Source: Kalmanozyma brasiliensis GHG001 (taxonomy: Eukaryota; Basidiomycota; Ustilaginomycetes; Ustilaginales). From it: DNA of 64,000 nt. The position numbers were made by a program, and so were the translations under genes. Location: assembly GCF_000497045.1 (NCBI RefSeq), contig NW_015961990.1, positions 124,001 through 188,000 on the forward strand. Reading direction: 5' to 3'. Numbering within the stretch: the stretch's first letter is position 1; the number at the start of each line of letters is the position of its first letter. The notes below the pieces were generated by a model. It saw only the letters and a list, made by a program, of their open reading frames with translations, made no database searches and was not told where the DNA came from. This document shows, one piece after another, positions 1 through 10,135 of the stretch.

Positions 1-1
1 T

Positions 2-2653
2 GGACCCAGTCCAGGAGCAAACAACAACTCGCGCTCCTCTGGTCCCTACAACACTGGCTTCGACGCATCTCCTTCCTCCATGGGCCATAGCAACAGCCCT
101 ATGCGACAACACGGCACCTCTCCCTACGCACCCCAATCGTCCTATGCGCCGCAGCAATCACACGCACCATCGGATCCGCAGATGCATCCGGGCGCAAGAC
201 AGCACGACTACCAGGGTGGTCACGGTCCAGGCGGCGGCTACCCGCATCATTATCAACACCCACAGTCGCAGTACCAGCAAGGTCAACAGCAGCAGCACCA
301 AGCACCGCCATCACAGCACCCACACGGACATTCTTCTCAGCAGCAGCATTGGAGCAATAACAACAACAATGGCAGCAACAATCTGCCCTCAGTGTTGCAG
401 CCTCAGTCATTACACCCGCCCCAGGGTCCAGGTGGCAACCGCTCACCTGGTATAGCAGGTCCGTCAGGCAACCCCATGGATCGCGCTTATGGCGGCATGA
501 GCGGCAAGCAGGAGGACGACATGGATGACGACGACGACTTTGACGGCAAAGGCAAGGGTCGTGGCGCTGATGGTGCCCAAGTCGCCAACAAGGGCACCAG
601 TGACTTTGTCAAGAAGCTCTTCAGCATGCTCGACGACAAAGCCTACGAGAGCGTCGTCGCATGGTCCCCCGCCGGCGACAGCTTCATCGTCAAGGACATG
701 AACGATTTTACCAAACACGTCCTTCCGCGCAACTTTCGACACTCCAACTTCGCCAGCTTTGTCCGTCAGCTCAACAAGTACGACTTTCACAAGGTCAAGA
801 ACCCCGAGGATGGGTCTGGCGCTGTCGGCGAACACGTGTGGGAATTCCAACATCCCGATTTTGTTCGTGGGCGAGAGGATCTGCTCGAGAATGTCAAGCG
901 AAAGATCCCGGCCAAAAAGAAGCCCAATGCCAAAGGAGGCCTGCTGGATGGTGACCGCGACGATAGCCCCTCCATGGCACCGCCCATGCTCGATGTGCAT
1001 AGCAAGCTTGCAGAGTCGGACGGCGACCTCCGCATGCAGGTCGCTCACATGACAGCGGTGCAGGAGCAGATGCAGAACCATATCCTGGCGCTCACCAAAC
1101 AGTATCAGGGCGTCATCGGAGAGATGCTCACCTTCCAACGCAACATGGTTCAGCAGGACCAGCTCATGCAGAACCTCATTCAGTACCTCATGAACCTGGA
1201 GCAGGATCGACGCGTCGAGATCGGGCCTGATCAGCCGTCGGCCTCGAGCTTCATGGCGCAGACGGGTGCTCATGGCGGCAACCCTGCCAACAGCGGTTCG
1301 TTCCTCCCACCACCTGGCGCGCAGGGGTCGTATGACAATGCCTCCGCAGGGCAGTTCATGAACACTATGCAGCATCGAGCAGGCGACCCGTCGAACAGCA
1401 GCAACCTCCAAGCAGCATCGCATTCGGGAGGGCCTTCCGGTCCATCAGCAGAGACGGGGAGCAACACCACCAACACCGGTTCTTCGACACGCATGTCCAA
1501 CATGACGACGGCGCCGTCGACGGTCGCCCCTCTGTCGCCCAAGAGCGTGGCCTCGCCCCTCGACGGCAACGGCGCCAAGACGCCCGAGATGTCGCATCAG
1601 CTCAGCAACCCTTTGTCATCGATGGCGATGCACCCTCCGGACATGGGGCGGCGCGATTCGAATTTCTCGTCCTTGCGCATGTACAACGGCGACAATCGCA
1701 ACGGTTCCGGTGCTGGGCCTGGCGGCATGCCCAAGCTAGAGTCGCGCACGACGTCGTACGACAGTCGGGACGAGGGCGATGCGACCTCCCAGTCGGCATC
1801 TGTCGATCCCACCGCCGGTGGTGCATCCGGATCCGTCGCGGCCAAGAACCGGGCGAAGTACCTCCGCACACGACGACCCACCCTGGTGCCCGGCTGGACG
1901 GCATCCCCTCGCGTGCTTCTGGTGGACGACGACGAAGTCTGCCGTCGTCTCTCCTCCAAGTTCCTCCAAGTCTTCGGCTGTCAAATCGACTACGCCGTCG
2001 ACGGCATGTCTGCAGTGTCCAAGATGAACGCCGAAAAGTACGACCTCGTCCTCATGGACATTATCATGCCGAATCTCGACGGCATGTCTGCCACCTCGCT
2101 CATCCGACAATTCGACCAAAGCACACCGATTATCAGTATGACCTCCAACTCTGGTCCCTCGGAGCTGATGAACTACATGTCGAGCGGTATGACGGATATG
2201 CTCCCCAAGCCGTTCACGAAGGAAGGACTGTTGGAGATGTTGCAGAAGCATTTGGTGCATCTCAAGGCTGCGCAGAGGGAACATCGGGCTGCGAGTACGG
2301 ATGTGGGTGCACCGACGATCAAACGCGCCTCGAGTCCTCTACCACCCTCGTCGAACGTGGCGACGGGCGCAACACCGAGCATGGGCGAGGGGGATGGTGT
2401 TAATCCGCTAGCCGGGATGGGTTTCACGGATGAGGAGTACGTGGCGATGCTGCAGAACTTGATTGCGGCCGGGACGGGAGATGATGAGTTGGCAAAGGCG
2501 CTGTTCGGGAACGACAGCTTTACCCCGTTGAATGATACGCCAGGCAGAGTGGCGGAGTATGGTCCGAGCCCAGGGAACGGAGGTGGATTCAACAAGCGCG
2601 CTCCGCCAAGCGGTGAGGGCGGCGACGGCAAACGCGGACGCTTCGACATGTGA
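2..2653 (+). CDS. SKN7: Skn7-type HSF/response-regulator transcription factor (5' end outside window)
   Basis: The reading frame is open to the left edge, so the 5' end is missing; the first ATG inside the window is at 80 and residues below count from it. The N-terminus is rich in Gln, His, Asn and Pro. An HSF-type DNA-binding domain spans about 173-280, including the recognition-helix region FRHSNFASFVRQLNKYDFHK. A coiled coil follows (about 310-375). A receiver domain lies at about 610-730, with the acidic pocket VDDDE, phospho-acceptor D660 in LVLMDIIMP and the conserved Lys in LPKPF. HSF plus coiled coil plus receiver is diagnostic of fungal Skn7/Prr1, the nuclear output of the multistep phosphorelay in oxidative and osmotic stress. 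All receiver residues expected for phosphorylation are present. An acidic, Gly-rich tail of about 120 residues follows. The family call is firm; the true start is unknown. Confidence 0.93.
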   Translation, partial: GPSPGANNNSRSSGPYNTGFDASPSSMGHSNSPMRQHGTSPYAPQSSYAPQQSHAPSDPQMHPGARQHDYQGGHGPGGGYPHHYQHPQSQYQQGQQQQHQAPPSQHPHGHSSQQQHWSNNNNNGSNNLPSVLQPQSLHPPQGPGGNRSPGIAGPSGNPMDRAYGGMSGKQEDDMDDDDDFDGKGKGRGADGAQVANKGTSDFVKKLFSMLDDKAYESVVAWSPAGDSFIVKDMNDFTKHVLPRNFRHSNFASFVRQLNKYDFHKVKNPEDGSGAVGEHVWEFQHPDFVRGREDLLENVKRKIPAKKKPNAKGGLLDGDRDDSPSMAPPMLDVHSKLAESDGDLRMQVAHMTAVQEQMQNHILALTKQYQGVIGEMLTFQRNMVQQDQLMQNLIQYLMNLEQDRRVEIGPDQPSASSFMAQTGAHGGNPANSGSFLPPPGAQGSYDNASAGQFMNTMQHRAGDPSNSSNLQAASHSGGPSGPSAETGSNTTNTGSSTRMSNMTTAPSTVAPLSPKSVASPLDGNGAKTPEMSHQLSNPLSSMAMHPPDMGRRDSNFSSLRMYNGDNRNGSGAGPGGMPKLESRTTSYDSRDEGDATSQSASVDPTAGGASGSVAAKNRAKYLRTRRPTLVPGWTASPRVLLVDDDEVCRRLSSKFLQVFGCQIDYAVDGMSAVSKMNAEKYDLVLMDIIMPNLDGMSATSLIRQFDQSTPIISMTSNSGPSELMNYMSSGMTDMLPKPFTKEGLLEMLQKHLVHLKAAQREHRAASTDVGAPTIKRASSPLPPSSNVATGATPSMGEGDGVNPLAGMGFTDEEYVAMLQNLIAAGTGDDELAKALFGNDSFTPLNDTPGRVAEYGPSPGNGGGFNKRAPPSGEGGDGKRGRFDM

Positions 2654-2886
2654 TAGCGGCAAGGACAGGGTGGAAGAACGAGACGGGATTGTCACATCAC
2701 ATCACACAGGGGGGCCTGAGTCTGTTGTATGATAAGTAGCGCTAGCTGTATCATCTTTTGGATTATTGGACTTCTTGTCCTGCGGAATCACTTCTTCTTC
2801 TCCACCATCATCGTCTGCTTCCAATATCTTCCTACGAGACTGTCCTTTCTCCACCGCAACACACACCTGAATCGGACCCGACAGGC

Positions 2887-5859
2887 CTACACAAGCGACT
2901 GGACCAGCTGATCGAGCGAGACAGGCACCCATCCTTCCTTCCGCTGTTGGAAAACCACGTCGTCGTCGAGGTAGATCAGCACCGAAGCGGTCTTTGCAGA
3001 GGCGCTCTTGGAGACGCGCCACACGGCTGCGGTGGTCGTTGGACCCGTTGGGTGCACTTGGGACGTCTTGAACAGGAACAAATCGTGCTGCGCCAGGTGG
3101 TCGGAGAGGATGCTGCGGAAGGTGGCGCGCTCCGCCTCTGCCGGCTCTGCGGTGCTTGCTGTAGTAGCGGCGGTGGTGGATGCTGGTCTTGTCGACGGCA
3201 GGACGAATGACGGTGGCTGCAGTGCGGATCGCGATGAGGGTGACAGGTCAAGCGCACGATTGATGAGGTTCAGCCCAGCGCAGAAGCCCACATTCCCAAC
3301 GTCGGTCGGGTTGTCCGGAACGGAAGACAGAAGCGAGGCTTCTTCAGCCCACCATCTCCGCCAGAACTCGTACCATCTCGCCACGCCTTCCAGTTCCCGA
3401 GGAGGCTGCTTGAGCGACTCGCATAACACAGCGAGCCATTTGGGGAAGAAATCCACCGCCACCACCCTCGCCATCACCGTCCGCCCAACCACCTTTTTCC
3501 ACTGCAGCACTTCTTCCAGTGCTGACAGATCCTGCTCCTTCTCATTGGCGGCAATCGACAATTTCGCCTTTAGATGCGACGCAAGCCGCGGCACGACGGT
3601 CGACAACAGCAGTGCGTCCCACTCGTCACTCCCACCGGAGCCGTAGAACTTGCGCCACTGACCCAGACCCCGACTCGGACCCTGCCGAATGCTGCACACC
3701 TTCAGTCCCGCCCGTAGCCTTGTCTTGGCTTCGACGAACACATCGCCCATCCGCTCGACACCCACCAGCGGCAGCCACGGGAAGAGCACATGCTCGAGCC
3801 CCCACCGGCTCGTGCGCGCGTCCCAGTCCGAGATGCTGTGCCGCAGAGAGGGGAGTAGTAGCTGGTCGATCAGGTTGTCCCAGATGAAGCGCGGGAGGAG
3901 GGGTTGCCAGGTTTCGAGCAGGGTGACGGCGGAGGATGGGTGGTGGGGCTTCCACTCGTTGAGCGCGCTGCGAATGCGAGGGAGCCAGAGGGTCCACAGT
4001 AGCGTTTCGTGGGGTGTCATTGTGGGTGGCGAGGTGGTGGTTGAGGATTGGGTTGGAAGGAGCGGCTCCCACGCGCGAAGGTAGGACGTGGTGAAGCTGG
4101 GCTGCTTGAGAGGTTTCCAGTCGGACCAGAGCGTGCGGAGGAGGGGAGCGACAGCGCCGACCACGGCTTCGTCGAGCGCCAGGTCGGTGATCTCGTCTTC
4201 GTACTCGGTGGCCAGCTGCTTGATCAGCGGTGTGAAGTCGGCTAGTGCCTCTTCGCCACCTTCGCTCTCCGCTAGCGCGCTGGTAACACGCAACGACACC
4301 TCCTCCAACCGCTTTACCACCGCCAACACCCCCCTGATGCGCACCAACTTTTTCTCCTCCACCGCCCTCTTCCTCGCCGCGACCTCCGCCTCGCGTTTCA
4401 ACCACCGCTTTCGATCCTGGATCTGCACGCCTTCCCTCGCGAGCGCCGTTAGCGTCTGCGCGTTCGTCTCGCAGATCAACCGCAGATTGTGCTGCAGTTC
4501 CGGCAGGTGTTCCGCTCGGGCCGAGGGTAGGCCTTTGCTTCCCAACGCCGTAGCTAGGTCCGACACCTCGCGCATCTCTCCCCCTCTCGCATCGTAGATC
4601 TTCCCCAGCCCACTCTGCGTCCCCGGCAACCCGCCGATCTCCTCGATAATCTGCTCGTACGTGCGATGCTCCACCTTCGGCTTCCGTGGTTTCTTCTCTC
4701 TCTCGGTCCATGCTGGTTTCTCCTTCCTCTCCTTCTTCTTGGGTTTCGAAGTGCGCTCCTCGTCCGAGGACTCGACCTCACCGCGACGTCGAGCCTCGTC
4801 CTTTGCCTGCTGCGTCTTCTCCTTCAATCCGCCGTACGCGATCCCCGCCCGTTCCGGACGCAATTGCACCTCGATAGGCGCCACAATGCCTTGGCCGGAC
4901 TTGCCCAGCCCGCCGCCCGTCCAGCCCATCGAGGCGAGGTATGCGGACGGATCGAACTTGGTGCCGAACTTGATGCTCGTCGAAGGCGGAGGAGCGGGTT
5001 TGGATGGGCGTGGTTGGAAGGCGGGGCTGGGGGTGGGGGCGAAGGTTGTCGGTAGGCCGGCGGTGGACATGGCTGCTTCATCTGCAGCTGTGGACATGGA
5101 TGGTGGCGGAACGGGAGGTGGGCCGGGTGGTGGTATTGGTGGCGGACCAGGAGGGAGTGGTTGTTGGGCGACATTGGGTTCGGGTATCGAGGTGGAGCTG
5201 GTAGTGACTGTGTCTTGAGCGACGTTGTGTGGTGGGACCGTCGCATCGGTCTGCTTGCTCGTGCCGGCAGAGACGAACATGGACAGCGAGGTGAGGCCGG
5301 TTCGACGAGTGGATGGACCTGCTTCTGCGTTGGTTGCGGATGTGCTGCCGATGCCCGCGCGGGCACCTATGCCTGCTCGAGCTTTGGGTTTGGCTGGTCG
5401 AGGCTCGCTTGGCTCTCGTGTAGTGGTCGATCCGATGCCTTGCCGTGAAGAGTAGAAGGAGGCTGGTTGGAAGTCGTCTTCCACCTCATCCTCTTTCTTA
5501 TCCCCGATCCCTTTATCAGCCGCCCTCGACACGTCCTCGTCCGATATGGCAACCGCTTCTTCCTCCTCTAACTTTGCCTGAACCGATGTCGATGCAGGGA
5601 CAAACGCCTGTCCAGCCCGATAGTTCACCTTCCTTCCTTTCGCATCTCTCGCCCTCACCGTCCTGCCCATCCCACCCTCTCGCTCATTTCCCCCGTCGTC
5701 ATCGCCAAAGATCCCGTAGATGGCATCCTCTTTCGTCCGGCGCATCCTCTTGCGCATCGGCTCGCCGGAACCAGAAGCGACGTCATCCAGCTCAAACTCG
5801 TCACCCGAGGTGGTGTCCGAATTATCGTCGACATGCGGGTCGACTTTGCGCCTCGCCAT
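2887..5859 (-). CDS. NTR1: Ntr1/Spp382/TFIP11-like G-patch spliceosome-disassembly factor
   Basis: The product has 990 residues. It starts with the TIP N-terminal type region (EDAIYGIF near 45-51), followed by Pro-rich stretches. A G-patch lies at about 303-348 (MGWTGGGLGKSGQGI). After a Lys/Arg-rich segment comes a long GCFC-type helical region, about 400-900, with repeated Trp-containing motifs (LLWTLWLPRIR, WRKFYGSGG). In the Ntr1/TFIP11 family the G-patch activates the DEAH helicase Prp43 to take apart intron-lariat spliceosomes in the nucleus. The start at 5859 places the conserved acidic TIP region at the N-terminus. The gene is divergent from TUL1, with 229 bp between the start codons. 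Identity is strong from domain order and length (human and yeast relatives are about 700-840 residues). Confidence 0.92.
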   Translation of the reverse strand: MARRKVDPHVDDNSDTTSGDEFELDDVASGSGEPMRKRMRRTKEDAIYGIFGDDDGGNEREGGMGRTVRARDAKGRKVNYRAGQAFVPASTSVQAKLEEEEAVAISDEDVSRAADKGIGDKKEDEVEDDFQPASFYSSRQGIGSTTTREPSEPRPAKPKARAGIGARAGIGSTSATNAEAGPSTRRTGLTSLSMFVSAGTSKQTDATVPPHNVAQDTVTTSSTSIPEPNVAQQPLPPGPPPIPPPGPPPVPPPSMSTAADEAAMSTAGLPTTFAPTPSPAFQPRPSKPAPPPSTSIKFGTKFDPSAYLASMGWTGGGLGKSGQGIVAPIEVQLRPERAGIAYGGLKEKTQQAKDEARRRGEVESSDEERTSKPKKKERKEKPAWTEREKKPRKPKVEHRTYEQIIEEIGGLPGTQSGLGKIYDARGGEMREVSDLATALGSKGLPSARAEHLPELQHNLRLICETNAQTLTALAREGVQIQDRKRWLKREAEVAARKRAVEEKKLVRIRGVLAVVKRLEEVSLRVTSALAESEGGEEALADFTPLIKQLATEYEDEITDLALDEAVVGAVAPLLRTLWSDWKPLKQPSFTTSYLRAWEPLLPTQSSTTTSPPTMTPHETLLWTLWLPRIRSALNEWKPHHPSSAVTLLETWQPLLPRFIWDNLIDQLLLPSLRHSISDWDARTSRWGLEHVLFPWLPLVGVERMGDVFVEAKTRLRAGLKVCSIRQGPSRGLGQWRKFYGSGGSDEWDALLLSTVVPRLASHLKAKLSIAANEKEQDLSALEEVLQWKKVVGRTVMARVVAVDFFPKWLAVLCESLKQPPRELEGVARWYEFWRRWWAEEASLLSSVPDNPTDVGNVGFCAGLNLINRALDLSPSSRSALQPPSFVLPSTRPASTTAATTASTAEPAEAERATFRSILSDHLAQHDLFLFKTSQVHPTGPTTTAAVWRVSKSASAKTASVLIYLDDDVVFQQRKEGWVPVSLDQLVQSLV

Positions 5860-6088
5860 GGTCGATCAGCTTGCCGATTGGAGCTGCATGTGTGTTGCAC
5901 TCGGAGAGGGGATGCTGCCGAGACTGTGTTGGCTGACTGCGTGGTTGGTGGTGATGAGAAGAAAGCTGAGTCTTTCGCCGTGAGCCGAGAAAAGGGTCCC
6001 CAAATTTTACGGCTCAGCTCCACTTTGCACGCCGAACCCTGCGCATGGACCGCACTCCCTTCCACCACCACCATGCGTCCGTAGCAGC
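5860..6088. promoter_or_regulatory. Divergent NTR1/TUL1 promoter with AAATTT box and upstream ATGs
   Basis: This 229-bp spacer holds the promoters of two divergent genes. An AAATTT box with a following GGCTCAGC (5998-6018) lies about 75-90 bp before the TUL1 start. Two ATGs, at 6045 and 6074, precede the TUL1 start at 6089. The one at 6074 opens a 3-codon ORF. The one at 6045 opens an out-of-frame ORF that runs across the TUL1 start to 6278. Confidence 0.5.
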
Positions 6089-8374
6089 ATGCGCATCTCA
6101 CTGCTGCTGCCACTGTTGGCGCTTCCAGCTGCTCGCGGCTCGTTTCTCGGTGAGCTGCTGTTCGGGAAGGACATCCTGCAGCCGGTGCGCGACGCAATTC
6201 GACACACCGAGCACCTGCGCGACGAAGTGTACGGCTGGTACAGACACAACGACACGCAGCGGGGGAATTTTACGGTGACACCGGATCCAAGGGAGCTGTA
6301 TAAGCTGTTACCGAAGAGCTATGAGGGACGAAGTCTGGTAGAGCCGGACGGATCGTATTATAGAGAGGTACAGGGGTGGTATAAGGGGAAGTGGGATGGG
6401 TGGGATTGGAGTACGAGGGGGAATCGGTCGTTGGCGGCCGAGACGCAGTTGAATCGGACCGCTGCTAGGCTCAACGACAACACAACTACGATACCAGAGT
6501 ATGTGGATGGGGTAAATGCCACTCAGCTTAGGCAGGACAGGGGTAAGGTGGACTGGCTCGCGACCAAATCTGGACACATAGACATGCGGTTGCAAGAAGA
6601 ACATCTCCTCGAAGGCAACGTCTCGCTCGTCACGGGCAGCATCTCCTTCTCCTCACCCTCCAGCTCAGATAGCACCGACTTCTCGCTCGAGGGTCTGCAC
6701 TTTCTTCCCACGGGCAGCCTCTTCCTGCACGCCCTGGCCGAGGAAGACCCCTCCACGACCGACGTGCGCACCTCTCTCTCGCTCATCCCCACCGGCAACA
6801 ACGAAACAGCCAACCAAACAGTCCAGGCGATAGAGAAAGCATTTCAATTGCGCATCGATATGCTGCAGCGCATCGTCGACAGTGGCACCTACGAAGTCGG
6901 CGAGACGCTCGAGCCGGCGCAACGCAAGCACAACTGTTCGTTGCACGTCTATGGGCAGTTTCTTTCCGCTGGACCTTACCCCGCAATGCAAGATCGGATC
7001 GATGCTCTCGAACGAGAGTGGGTGAACTCGACGGGGATCAGCACGATCCGCGCTCCACCTGTGACACTGTCCCTGCTGGCGTACAGCCCCGAGTGTCAGC
7101 TCCTCCTTCACTCACCTACCCTCACCGGCCTTCTCCAACCCCGCTTTTGGCGCAAAACGCTCCACTACGCCATGGTGTACTTCCTCGTCCTCTGCCTGCA
7201 AACCTACCTACTCGCGAAGCAGATGCAGGCGACGCTGACGCCATCCGGCCTGGCACGGCAGAGCGGCGCTACGTGGCTACTCCAGTGCTTCGTCGATGCC
7301 GTCTCGAGTCTGCTGCATCTGAGTGTCGCGGTCGGGGTGGAGAACGGGACGAGTGGCGCGCTGCTCGCGTGTGCGTTCATGGCATCAGCATGCTTCCTGG
7401 GCTTTGGGTATCGGTATGGAATCGTCATTTGGCGTGAGGCGATGGAGACGTCCTCCCCTGCGCCTGCCTCGGATGGTGTCCTCACGAACATCATCGCGAG
7501 AATCACCGGTACGAGGGTGGAAGAGGTGACTCCCGAGATCGTGCGCGAACGTCAAAGACGAAGCTTCATGCTGGCGGGAGTGACGTTCTTCCTGCTGCTT
7601 GGGTTTGCACCTGAGCTGCTGGGGTGGATGATGCTACCGGTGGTGTTCAGTTTTTGGATTCCGCAGATTTGGTTGAATGTGCAGAGGGGAACGCGACGCT
7701 CGGTGCTCAAGCGGACGGTCGTGGGGTTGACGGGGACGAGGTTGTTCTTGCCGCTCTATCTGCTGATTTGCCCGGACAACGTGCTGTTCCAGGAGGAGAG
7801 CGGGTGGGGGTGGGTTCTGGCGGGATGGTTGGTGGGACAAGCGACGCTGCTGGTGGGTCAGGATGTGTTGGGTCCGCATTGGTTTTTGCCCTCAAAGTGG
7901 GTGCCGGCGGATGCGAGGGTCGGGTGGGAGTACCATCCCGAGGAGGGAGATGCGGTGGAGGGGGAGTGTGGGATCTGCTTGGCCCCGATCGAAAAGGTTG
8001 AGGAAGCGAGCAGGGATGGGCCCGTGGGAGGATGGTTGAGCTTCAAGGGCGGAGACTACGATCGACTTGCTGGAGAGGAGTACGAGGTTGCGGACGATGC
8101 GCCGTCGTGTCCACCAGAAAAGTCGCGAACACCTCGCGCCCTCCGTCAACTGCCTCCGATAACCTTGACCGGAAGAATGACGCAACGTGCCCGCAGGCTC
8201 GCAGCAAGGGCCGTGTCAGGCGTCCTGCGATGGAGGTCCACGGCGCAGCGAGGAAGACGGACGGACGTGATGCGCACACCATGCGGCCATACGTTCCATA
8301 CCGAGTGTCTGGAAAGGTGGTTCGAGATCAAGGGCGAGTGTCCCAGTTGTAGGGCTGCGTTGCCTCCGGTGTAA
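6089..8374 (+). CDS. TUL1: Tul1/Dsc1-like transmembrane RING E3 ubiquitin ligase
   Basis: The product has 761 residues. A hydrophobic signal peptide (about 1-18) is followed by a lumenal domain with several N-glycosylation sequons (about 20-350). A block of transmembrane helices spans about 355-590, and a C-terminal RING-H2 ends at the last residues. The first ligand pair (CGIC) is at about 627. The second half (CGHTFHTEC and CPSC) lies at about 731-756, so the RING carries an insert of roughly 95 residues. This layout matches yeast Tul1 and fission yeast Dsc1, catalytic subunits of the Golgi/endosomal Dsc complex that ubiquitinates misplaced membrane proteins and, in some fungi, processes SREBP. 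The start at 6089 is chosen because it creates the signal peptide. Upstream ATGs may limit translation. Confidence 0.88.
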   Translation: MRISLLLPLLALPAARGSFLGELLFGKDILQPVRDAIRHTEHLRDEVYGWYRHNDTQRGNFTVTPDPRELYKLLPKSYEGRSLVEPDGSYYREVQGWYKGKWDGWDWSTRGNRSLAAETQLNRTAARLNDNTTTIPEYVDGVNATQLRQDRGKVDWLATKSGHIDMRLQEEHLLEGNVSLVTGSISFSSPSSSDSTDFSLEGLHFLPTGSLFLHALAEEDPSTTDVRTSLSLIPTGNNETANQTVQAIEKAFQLRIDMLQRIVDSGTYEVGETLEPAQRKHNCSLHVYGQFLSAGPYPAMQDRIDALEREWVNSTGISTIRAPPVTLSLLAYSPECQLLLHSPTLTGLLQPRFWRKTLHYAMVYFLVLCLQTYLLAKQMQATLTPSGLARQSGATWLLQCFVDAVSSLLHLSVAVGVENGTSGALLACAFMASACFLGFGYRYGIVIWREAMETSSPAPASDGVLTNIIARITGTRVEEVTPEIVRERQRRSFMLAGVTFFLLLGFAPELLGWMMLPVVFSFWIPQIWLNVQRGTRRSVLKRTVVGLTGTRLFLPLYLLICPDNVLFQEESGWGWVLAGWLVGQATLLVGQDVLGPHWFLPSKWVPADARVGWEYHPEEGDAVEGECGICLAPIEKVEEASRDGPVGGWLSFKGGDYDRLAGEEYEVADDAPSCPPEKSRTPRALRQLPPITLTGRMTQRARRLAARAVSGVLRWRSTAQRGRRTDVMRTPCGHTFHTECLERWFEIKGECPSCRAALPPV

Positions 8375-8587
8375 TCAAGCGGTGGCTGGTCCTGTCACTG
8401 TTCCGACTGTCTGCGCTGTAGTTGAAATGCGTGGTTCGTGCTGAGCTGATCGAGGGCGGCGCCATGACACGGCGAAGGAGTCGCCATTCGCGAGTTTGCT
8501 TGAGTCTTTCGTTGCTGATGAATCGGACCATGTCGATCTGCTTCCTCGGTCGTGGGGTATCTGGCTTGGTGCGAGTCGACATAGGCG

Positions 8588-9013
8588 CTATGCTAGGGCA
8601 AAAGAGACGCTTTTCCTCGGCTTCTTCACCTCCTTGACCTTGACCTCGCCCTTCTCTCCCGTCTCCTCTTTCCTCGCATCCTTCCTCCTCCCCTTGCGCA
8701 ACCTCGCCTTCTCCCGCAGCGCCTTCTTCAGCTCAGCCTTGATCTCGGCCTTGGTCTTTCCTTTTGGTTTGGTTGCCTCTGCCGCCGTGCTTTTCGCCTT
8801 CTTGCTTTCCGCCTGCTGCTGCTTTCTCGCCGCTTGGGCTTGCACCTTGGCCTTGTTGCTGTCGACTCGCTGCTGGAGCTGGGAGTCCTTGGCTTCTGTG
8901 ATGGATTGGGAGAGCGCGAGAAGGTGCGACACGCCAGAGTCCTCGGGGAATGTCTTGCGGCGCTTGCCTGGCCCAGGTGCGGGTGCGTGCTTGGATGACG
9001 AGGCGACGGCCAT
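8588..9013 (-). CDS. Small lysine-rich coiled-coil protein, function unknown
   Basis: I do not recognise this 141-residue protein. It begins with a Ser/Pro/Lys stretch (GPGKRRKTFPEDSG) and continues as a highly charged Lys/Ala/Gln helix with heptad-like spacing (about 40-115). It ends in a basic motif, KKPRKSVSFALA. The composition resembles small nucleolar or ribosome-biogenesis proteins, but that is inference. Evidence for a real gene: an ATG-to-stop frame with one consistent composition, convergent placement 213 bp after TUL1, and an AAATTT box 57 bp upstream of its start, as at several real genes here. Confidence 0.7.
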   Translation of the reverse strand: MAVASSSKHAPAPGPGKRRKTFPEDSGVSHLLALSQSITEAKDSQLQQRVDSNKAKVQAQAARKQQQAESKKAKSTAAEATKPKGKTKAEIKAELKKALREKARLRKGRRKDARKEETGEKGEVKVKEVKKPRKSVSFALA

Positions 9014-10135
9014 GGTTTATGAAACGAGAAAGGGTGAGGGAGGGAGGGAGGAGGTGGTGCAAGAAGGTCGAAATTTTTGGTGAGCTGCGTCGGATCTCGG
9101 AATGTAACCTTTGAAATTGTTAGGTCGCGTCGGTGGAAGGACTGCCGACGAGCATCATGATCATCAGCTTACGTGCATGGCGTCAATGCTCGCTCATCTA
9201 TACACATTCCGAGCAGCAGTCATGCTCCCTTGTACGGATCATCAGGCTATTTGACCGCCTTCCATCCTGTTCTACCTGAAAGAGAGATGCGAGTAAAAGC
9301 AGGAGGATAAGCACCGCTTCACCCGGGAATAAGCTTTCTGGCTATGCAATGCAAGTGTGCCTGACTTGCGAGCTTGTTCTGAGGCTGCTTTGCATCCGCC
9401 GGTCAAATGTGGGAGTGAGATTAGAGTGTCTGCGGCTGCTCAGCAAACAAAGCCAGAGAAGCGAAAGGGAAAAGGGCGGATTGCCTCTGACTGAGCTTGT
9501 GCCTTTGCTCTGTGGGAATTGCTGATTTTGACTCAGAGTCAGTCAGTTACCCCACTGAGAAGCGTGAGCCAAAAGGCGGCGTGCGTGTTGGAGCTGCAGG
9601 CGGCCGCTGGCCAAGCCACACACAGCCCAGCTCGAGCCCCATTTGCCCCTCAACTCGCTTCCACTCCACCCTCATCGCCATCATCGCCACCTTCACTCTC
9701 TAGCATTGGATCGATCGGCGTAGTCAACGCTATCCTTGCGCCGCGACATTGGATCAAGCTTTGGATTCGGACGACGACGCTGCACCAGCACACCACTGCT
9801 TATCAAACGCTGCAGCCCTGGGCTCAGACCGAGCCATCGATTCTCTACGCTTAGGCTTTCGCACGATCAACGGCGCTTCTTCGACTGGCAATCGACTTCG
9901 CCAACAACTTCAGCCTCTTTCTGCGACTCGTCAAGGCCCAGCACTCTCTCAATCCTCGCCTTCGCTGACCACCGCATAGGACCGCTCGACGATCCGACCT
10001 TGATCCTCTCGACCGGCAATCATCAAACCCTATTCATGGCCGATCATCGCTCGACGCTGGCTTCAGCTTTCAAGTGACGTGTCCCCGATCGTGTCGTCTC
10101 AGCCAAAGTCGTAGCCAGCAGCATTCCGGCTTCTC
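9014..10135. other. Intergenic region: divergent promoters and long DMA1 leader
   Basis: This 1.1-kb gap separates the small Lys-rich gene (minus) from DMA1 (plus). An AAATTT box sits at 9069-9079. The half nearest DMA1 is pyrimidine-rich and stop-interrupted, as expected for a long leader. I see no conserved coding segment, tRNA or convincing snRNA; the AATTTTTGG at 9071 resembles an Sm site but lacks snRNA context. Confidence 0.5.

Noticed and set aside
464..1423. A 319-codon minus-strand frame inside SKN7
   Set aside because: Antisense shadow of the conserved HSF-domain coding region.
9069..9079. AATTTTTGG as a possible snRNA Sm site
   Set aside because: No adjacent snRNA stem or conserved U1/U2/U4/U5 sequence, and similar AAATTT boxes recur before protein genes.
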